A DNA stretch of 64,000 nucleotides. Source: an uncultured Collinsella sp. Lineage in GTDB: Bacteria; Actinomycetota; Coriobacteriia; Coriobacteriales; Coriobacteriaceae. The notes below the pieces were generated by a model. The model searched no databases. It was not told the DNA's origin and saw only the letters and a program-made list of their open reading frames with translations. The translations under genes and the position numbers were made by a program. This document shows, piece by piece, positions 60,027-64,000 of this stretch. The DNA is taken from the NCBI GenBank assembly GCA_937995345.1, contig CALKKS010000006.1, positions 1 to 64,000 of the forward strand, written 5' to 3'. Each line of letters opens with the position of its first letter. Position 1 is the stretch's first letter.

Positions 60027-60162
60027 GGGCCGCGTGCCCGCCCGCAATATATTTGATTGATCGCGAGTTCCGCACGCAAAGAAGGCCACTTAATGTGGCC
60101 TTCGTCTTGCGCAGGACTGCCCGAGCAGGCAATCAAATATATTGCGGGCGGGCACGCGGCCC
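60027..60162. repeat. 136-bp palindromic element with perfect 33-bp arms
   Basis: GGGCCGCGTGCCCGCCCGCA (60027 onward, 33-bp arm) is matched exactly by 60130-60162. Inside is a terminator-like hairpin, AAGGCCAC-TTAAT-GTGGCCTT (60082-60102), flanked by CGCACGCAA and TTGCGC. It starts eight bases past the stop of the NlpC/P60 gene and lies between convergent genes. Confidence 0.9.
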
Positions 60163-60170
60163 AACTTGCG

Positions 60171-61376
60171 TTACGACAGCGCAATACCGCCGAGCCAGCC
60201 CCAGCGCACGCCAGAGCCAGTGCCGTAGAACCGAATAAACGCATCAAGTGACTTAGACGTAATGGCGCCCTCGTTGCTCATAACGATGCCGCCACCAACA
60301 TAGATGCCCACGTGTCCGTACAGCAGGCCCGGCGTACCGGTACCACTGTGCGACGAGTCGGCCACGATCATGCCCACCTGCAGCGCCGAACGATCGGAGC
60401 TGTAGCACCAGGCGTTAAACATGTCGCACGCGTTGCCGCCAAAGTAGCCCACGCCGGCGTTGCGGAACACATTGGTAACCCAAGCGGCGCACCAGTTCAG
60501 GCCAGGCGAAGGCGTGGAGTAGCATGCGTTGACGACGGCCTGCTGCTTGCCCGAGCCGGCATTCTGTTGCGGAGTTCCGGGCGCATACGATCCGCCACCC
60601 GAGCTTGAACCACCCGAGTAGGAATTGTTCTTGTTTGCGGCAGCCGCGGCAGCGGCAGCCTTCCTGGCAGCCTCCTCTGCCTGGGCGGCAGCGAGAATCT
60701 CGGAATCACGCTGTGCCATGAGCTCCTTGACATCATCAGATAGGCCATTCAGCACGGTCTGAACCTCTTGCTGCTTGGCCTGCATGTCCTGCATCTGGGC
60801 CGTCTGCTGGTCCTTGAGCTTCTCCAGGTCGGCCTTCTGCGACTCGAGCTCGGACTTTTGCGTGTCGAGCTCCTTTTGGATGGTCTGAATGTCCTCGATG
60901 GCGTCGCGGTCGCTCTTGTTGATCTTCTCGACGTAATGCGCGTTGGCGACGAGCTCCTCAAACGAGCCCGAAGCCAGTAGCAGCGACAGGATATTGGTAC
61001 CGCCCGACTTGTAGCTTGCCGCCACGCGATCGGAAAGGTCGTTACGCTTCTTCTTGAGCTCCGACTTCTTGGTGTCGATCTGAGCCTGCGTCTCGTCAAT
61101 CTGGCCCTGAACGCCCTCGATATCGCTGAGGGTCTGGGCATTCTTGTTGGCGAGCGTCGCGTACTCATTGGCGATGCTGTCGAGCTGAGCCTGGACCTCG
61201 TCGAGCTGGGCCTGGGCGGCATTCAGTTTGTCGGTGGTTTCTTGGCTGGCCTCAGCCGCATGGGCACGGGCGGGCAGGCCAAAAAGAATAGCCGCGGAAG
61301 CGGCGCCGAAAAGAGCCTTAAGGGCAGTGCGGCGCGAAAGCTCCTGCGTAAAGATGGAATCGTTGTTCGGTGACAT
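60171..61376 (-). CDS. Tat-exported NlpC/P60 peptidoglycan hydrolase with coiled coil
   Basis: A 401-residue secreted endopeptidase. The N-terminus carries a Tat-type signal (SRRTALKALFGAASAAI), cleaved perhaps after AHA near residue 40. A long coiled coil follows (residues about 42-260, similar to PcsB/RipA N-domains), then an Ala-rich and Gly/Ser-rich linker and the NlpC/P60 domain with Cys in LNWCAAWVTN and His in YGHVGIYVGGG. It would cleave peptide stems at division or growth. Twin-arginine export is unusual for this protein class. Confidence 0.85.
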   Translation of the reverse strand: MSPNNDSIFTQELSRRTALKALFGAASAAILFGLPARAHAAEASQETTDKLNAAQAQLDEVQAQLDSIANEYATLANKNAQTLSDIEGVQGQIDETQAQIDTKKSELKKKRNDLSDRVAASYKSGGTNILSLLLASGSFEELVANAHYVEKINKSDRDAIEDIQTIQKELDTQKSELESQKADLEKLKDQQTAQMQDMQAKQQEVQTVLNGLSDDVKELMAQRDSEILAAAQAEEAARKAAAAAAAANKNNSYSGGSSSGGGSYAPGTPQQNAGSGKQQAVVNACYSTPSPGLNWCAAWVTNVFRNAGVGYFGGNACDMFNAWCYSSDRSALQVGMIVADSSHSGTGTPGLLYGHVGIYVGGGIVMSNEGAITSKSLDAFIRFYGTGSGVRWGWLGGIALS

Positions 61377-61644
61377 ATGTACTCCGTTACATGCTTATTT
61401 ATATGTCGCTCAACTCAAACATATTAACGCACATCGCGCTTGTCCCAACTATTTCCACGAACGGCTGGAAAAGCATGGTCAGCGGCTCGCGAACACGTCC
61501 CACACCAGAGGTAAGGATCATGCAAATAACACCCTATGAGTACGTTAACATCAATCCTCTGGTTTTCCTGCCCCGCGTGTTTTGGGCACCCCCAGCTGCG
61601 CTATACTCCCCTCAAGAAGTGTTCCTGATTCGATAGGAGACTAC

Positions 61645-62706
61645 ATGTCCAAAGCACTCGACCCCAAAGACACCTGCGTCCTCGTTACCGGCGGCGCCGG
61701 CTTTATCGGCTCGCACACCGTCGTTCAGCTGCTCGAGGGCGGCTACCAGGTCGTCGTCGTCGATGACCTCTCCAACTCCAGCGCCGTTGCCATCGACCGC
61801 GTCAAGACCATCGTGGGCGACGAGGCCGCTAAGAACCTCACCTTCTACGAGGCCAACGTGCTCGACCGCGATGCGATGAACAAGATCTTCGATACCCACC
61901 AGATCGACCGCGTCATCCACTTCGCCGGCTTTAAGGCCGTCGGCGAGTCGGTGAGCAAGCCCGTCGAGTACTATCACAACAACATCGAGAACACCCTGGT
62001 GCTCATCGATATCATGCGCAGCCACGGCTGCAAGTCCATCATCTTCTCGAGCTCCTCGACCGTCTACGGCGATCCGGACAATCCGCCTGTCACCGAAGAG
62101 GACCCCAAGAAGCCCGCGACCAACCCCTATGGTTGGACCAAGTGGATGATTGAGCAGATCCTCATGGACGTCCATGCCGCCGACCCCGAGTGGGACGTCG
62201 TGCTGCTCCGTTACTTCAATCCCATCGGCGCCCATCCGTCGGGCCTGATTGGCGAGGACCCCAAGGGTATCCCCAACAACCTGGTGCCTTACGTCGCCCA
62301 GGTCGCCGTCGGTAAGCTCGAGGCTGTTCAGGTCTTTGGCAACGATTACCCCACCCCCGACGGCACCGGCGTGCGCGACTACATCCACGTGTGCGACCTG
62401 GCATCTGGTCACGTGGCCGCCCTCAACTGGATGAACGGCAAGACCGGCGTCGAGATCTTTAACCTGGGCACCGGCACCGGCACCTCGGTACTCGAGGTCG
62501 TCGCTGCTTTCTCCAAGGCCTGCGGCAAGGAGCTGCCCTATGTGATCCGCGAGCGCCGCGCCGGCGACATCGCCGCCAACTGGTGCGATGCCTCCAAGGC
62601 CGAGCGCATGATGGGCTGGAAGGCCCAGTACGATATCGCGGACATGTGCCGCGACAGCTGGAATTGGCAGAGCCACAACCCCAACGGCTTCGCCGACGCC
62701 GAGTAG
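61645..62706 (+). CDS. galE: UDP-glucose 4-epimerase
   Basis: A 353-residue SDR enzyme interconverting UDP-glucose and UDP-galactose. The NAD motif is VTGGAGFIGSHT, the catalytic Ser in FSSSSTVYG and Tyr/Lys in NPYGWTKWM. Sugar-binding loops (RYFNPIGAHPSG, GTGVRDYIHVCDLA) are present. The ATG at 61645 has AGGAG six bases upstream. A terminator follows. 61377-61644 is the divergent regulatory stretch, in which I see no further gene. Confidence 0.95.
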   Translation: MSKALDPKDTCVLVTGGAGFIGSHTVVQLLEGGYQVVVVDDLSNSSAVAIDRVKTIVGDEAAKNLTFYEANVLDRDAMNKIFDTHQIDRVIHFAGFKAVGESVSKPVEYYHNNIENTLVLIDIMRSHGCKSIIFSSSSTVYGDPDNPPVTEEDPKKPATNPYGWTKWMIEQILMDVHAADPEWDVVLLRYFNPIGAHPSGLIGEDPKGIPNNLVPYVAQVAVGKLEAVQVFGNDYPTPDGTGVRDYIHVCDLASGHVAALNWMNGKTGVEIFNLGTGTGTSVLEVVAAFSKACGKELPYVIRERRAGDIAANWCDASKAERMMGWKAQYDIADMCRDSWNWQSHNPNGFADAE

Positions 62707-62728
62707 CAAAAACCTACATACCGTTCTT

Positions 62729-62763
62729 GCCCCGATCTCACGATGTGAGACCGGGGCTTTTTC
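62729..62763 (+). terminator. galE terminator
   Basis: GCCCCG-ATCTCA and its complement TGTGAGA-CCGGGGC form a stem followed by TTTTTTC. Confidence 0.85.
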
Positions 62764-62924
62764 ATGACGCGTAACCATTCACCGAAATACTTCCAACTTT
62801 TTTATCTTGCCTGTACATGTTTAAACAACATGTTTTACAATAGGCGTATCGAATCAGAACATCGGAGGCGGACTGCATACCCATCGGCAGGCCGACCCCA
62901 CAACAAGAAGGTTGGAGCGCATTC

Positions 62925-64000
62925 ATGGAGCGTGCAAGCGGTGTCCTCATGCCCGTCTCATCTCTGCCCGGCCCTTATGGAATCGGCGGCTTTGGTTGGA
63001 ATGCCTACGACTTCGTCGATTTTCTCGCCTCGTGTAAACAACACTACTGGCAGATTCTGCCCCTTACGACGACCAGCTATGGCGACTCGCCCTACCAGTC
63101 GTTCTCGGCCCGTGCGGGAAATCCCAACTTCATCGACTTTGCCGAGCTTATCGAGACAGGATATCTGGAGCAGTGTGACATCGATGGCGTGTACTTGGGC
63201 TCCGATCCCAGCAATGTCGACTACGGCGCCATCTTTGGCGGCCGCCGTCAGATTCTCGACCGCGCCGCCGAGCGCTTTGCTGCCGACAAACCAGCCGATT
63301 TTAACGACTTTGTCCAGGCCAACGAGGACTGGCTCGTCCCCTACTGCGAGTTCATGACCGTCAAGGAGGAGTGCGGGCTCAAGGCCTTTTGGGAGTGGCC
63401 CACGGAGCTGCGCCGCCGCGGCGAGGCTTCCGCCAAGGTCTGTGCCGCCCATCCGGCGCGCATGCTCTACCACCAGATGACGCAGTATTTCTTTGACCGC
63501 CAGTGGAGCCGCCTCAAGGCCTATGCCAACGAGCGCGACATCCTGATCATCGGCGACCTGCCCATCTACGTCTCGCGCGACTCCGTCGAGATGTGGGCCA
63601 CGCCCGAGCTCTTTAAGATCGACGCCGCCGGCAACCCCGTCAGCGTCGCCGGCACGCCGCCCGACCAGTTCTCGGCTACCGGCCAGTACTGGGGCAACCC
63701 CATCTACGACTGGGACGCCATGGAGGCCGACGGCTTCTCCTGGTGGGAGGGCCGCATTCGCGCCGCTCTCGACATGTACGACGTCATCCGCCTGGACCAC
63801 TTCCGCGGTTTCGAGGCCTATTGGGAGGTGCCATTCTCCTCGCCCGATTCGTCCTACGGTTCGTGGACGCAGGGTCCTGGCCTCAAGCTCTTCAAGACGC
63901 TCGAGGAAAAGCTCGGCACGCTACCCATCATCGCCGAGGACCTGGGCTTCCTCACCCCCGGCGTCATCGACATGCGCGATAACTCGGGCTTCCCCGGCAT
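62925..64000 (+). CDS. malQ: 4-alpha-glucanotransferase (amylomaltase), 3' end beyond the window
   Basis: The first 358 residues of a GH77 enzyme that transfers alpha-1,4-glucan segments. Motifs: SSLPGPYGIGGFG, QILPLTTTSYGDSPYQSFSA, ILIIGDLPIYVSRDSVEMW, PPDQFSATGQYWGNPIYDW, IRLDHFRGFEAYW (nucleophile Asp) and PIIAEDLG (acid/base Glu). The ATG at 62925 has GGAG seven bases upstream. The gene is cut by the window end; no lesion before that. The interval 62764-62924 carries an AT-rich promoter region with ACATG repeats. Confidence 0.93.
   Translation, partial: MERASGVLMPVSSLPGPYGIGGFGWNAYDFVDFLASCKQHYWQILPLTTTSYGDSPYQSFSARAGNPNFIDFAELIETGYLEQCDIDGVYLGSDPSNVDYGAIFGGRRQILDRAAERFAADKPADFNDFVQANEDWLVPYCEFMTVKEECGLKAFWEWPTELRRRGEASAKVCAAHPARMLYHQMTQYFFDRQWSRLKAYANERDILIIGDLPIYVSRDSVEMWATPELFKIDAAGNPVSVAGTPPDQFSATGQYWGNPIYDWDAMEADGFSWWEGRIRAALDMYDVIRLDHFRGFEAYWEVPFSSPDSSYGSWTQGPGLKLFKTLEEKLGTLPIIAEDLGFLTPGVIDMRDNSGFPG

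Overview
The window looks like chromosomal DNA of a gut Coriobacteriia, most likely Collinsella. This is inferred from the GC-rich coding sequence, the eno / DivIC-like / ppx block, a phosphoketolase, a fused HisZ-HisG, three mannose-family PTS gene sets and abundant inter-operon palindromes. No rRNA is present, so the genus is not proven.

Layout. Positions 1-12000 are an accessory, partly decaying region. It holds an IS200-like element, a single-chain restriction-methylation enzyme, a broken HTH gene, a ClpP-family protease, a small operon ending in a VirD4/TraG-type ATPase, a methylase/specificity-like protein without catalytic motifs, and an AbiE toxin-antitoxin pair whose toxin gene carries an amber codon. 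Positions 12200-24450 are mostly housekeeping: a two-component system, an orphan PTS EIIB with a VOC protein, tRNA-Leu(TAA), ppx, a DivIC-like gene, eno, a DUF4143-type ATPase behind 33-bp-spaced repeats, mazG, a YfcE-like phosphodiesterase and an orphan LarC C-terminal domain. Positions 24800-38500 hold a fused CydDC-like ABC exporter, a YgbA-like protein, a PHP histidinol phosphatase and a histidine operon read leftward (hisZG, D, C, B, H, A, F, I, a small unknown gene, E). Together these encode the complete histidine pathway.

Positions 38600-54050 are a carbohydrate island. Three sets of mannose-family PTS genes are combined with two FrlB-like deglycases, a third SIS protein, a FrlC-like epimerase, two exporters and two GntR/HutC regulators. 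The content resembles fructoselysine/glucoselysine (Amadori product) utilisation. Shared TGGTAT boxes occupy the promoters. Two paralogous tracts, 871 bp in the deglycases and about 1.03 kb in IIC/IID, are identical although their flanks diverge, which points to gene conversion or recent duplication. Positions 54000-64000 hold phosphoketolase with two LacI-type operators, a LacI regulator, murB, a Tat-exported NlpC/P60 hydrolase, galE and the start of malQ.

The most unusual signal is a set of long inverted repeats between genes. Several families have a conserved core, while the arms differ from copy to copy yet stay self-complementary. Many begin within 0-40 bp of a stop codon. A related tandem element has two 27-bp units carrying a GTCCC motif and a copy-specific 7-nt tag present twice.
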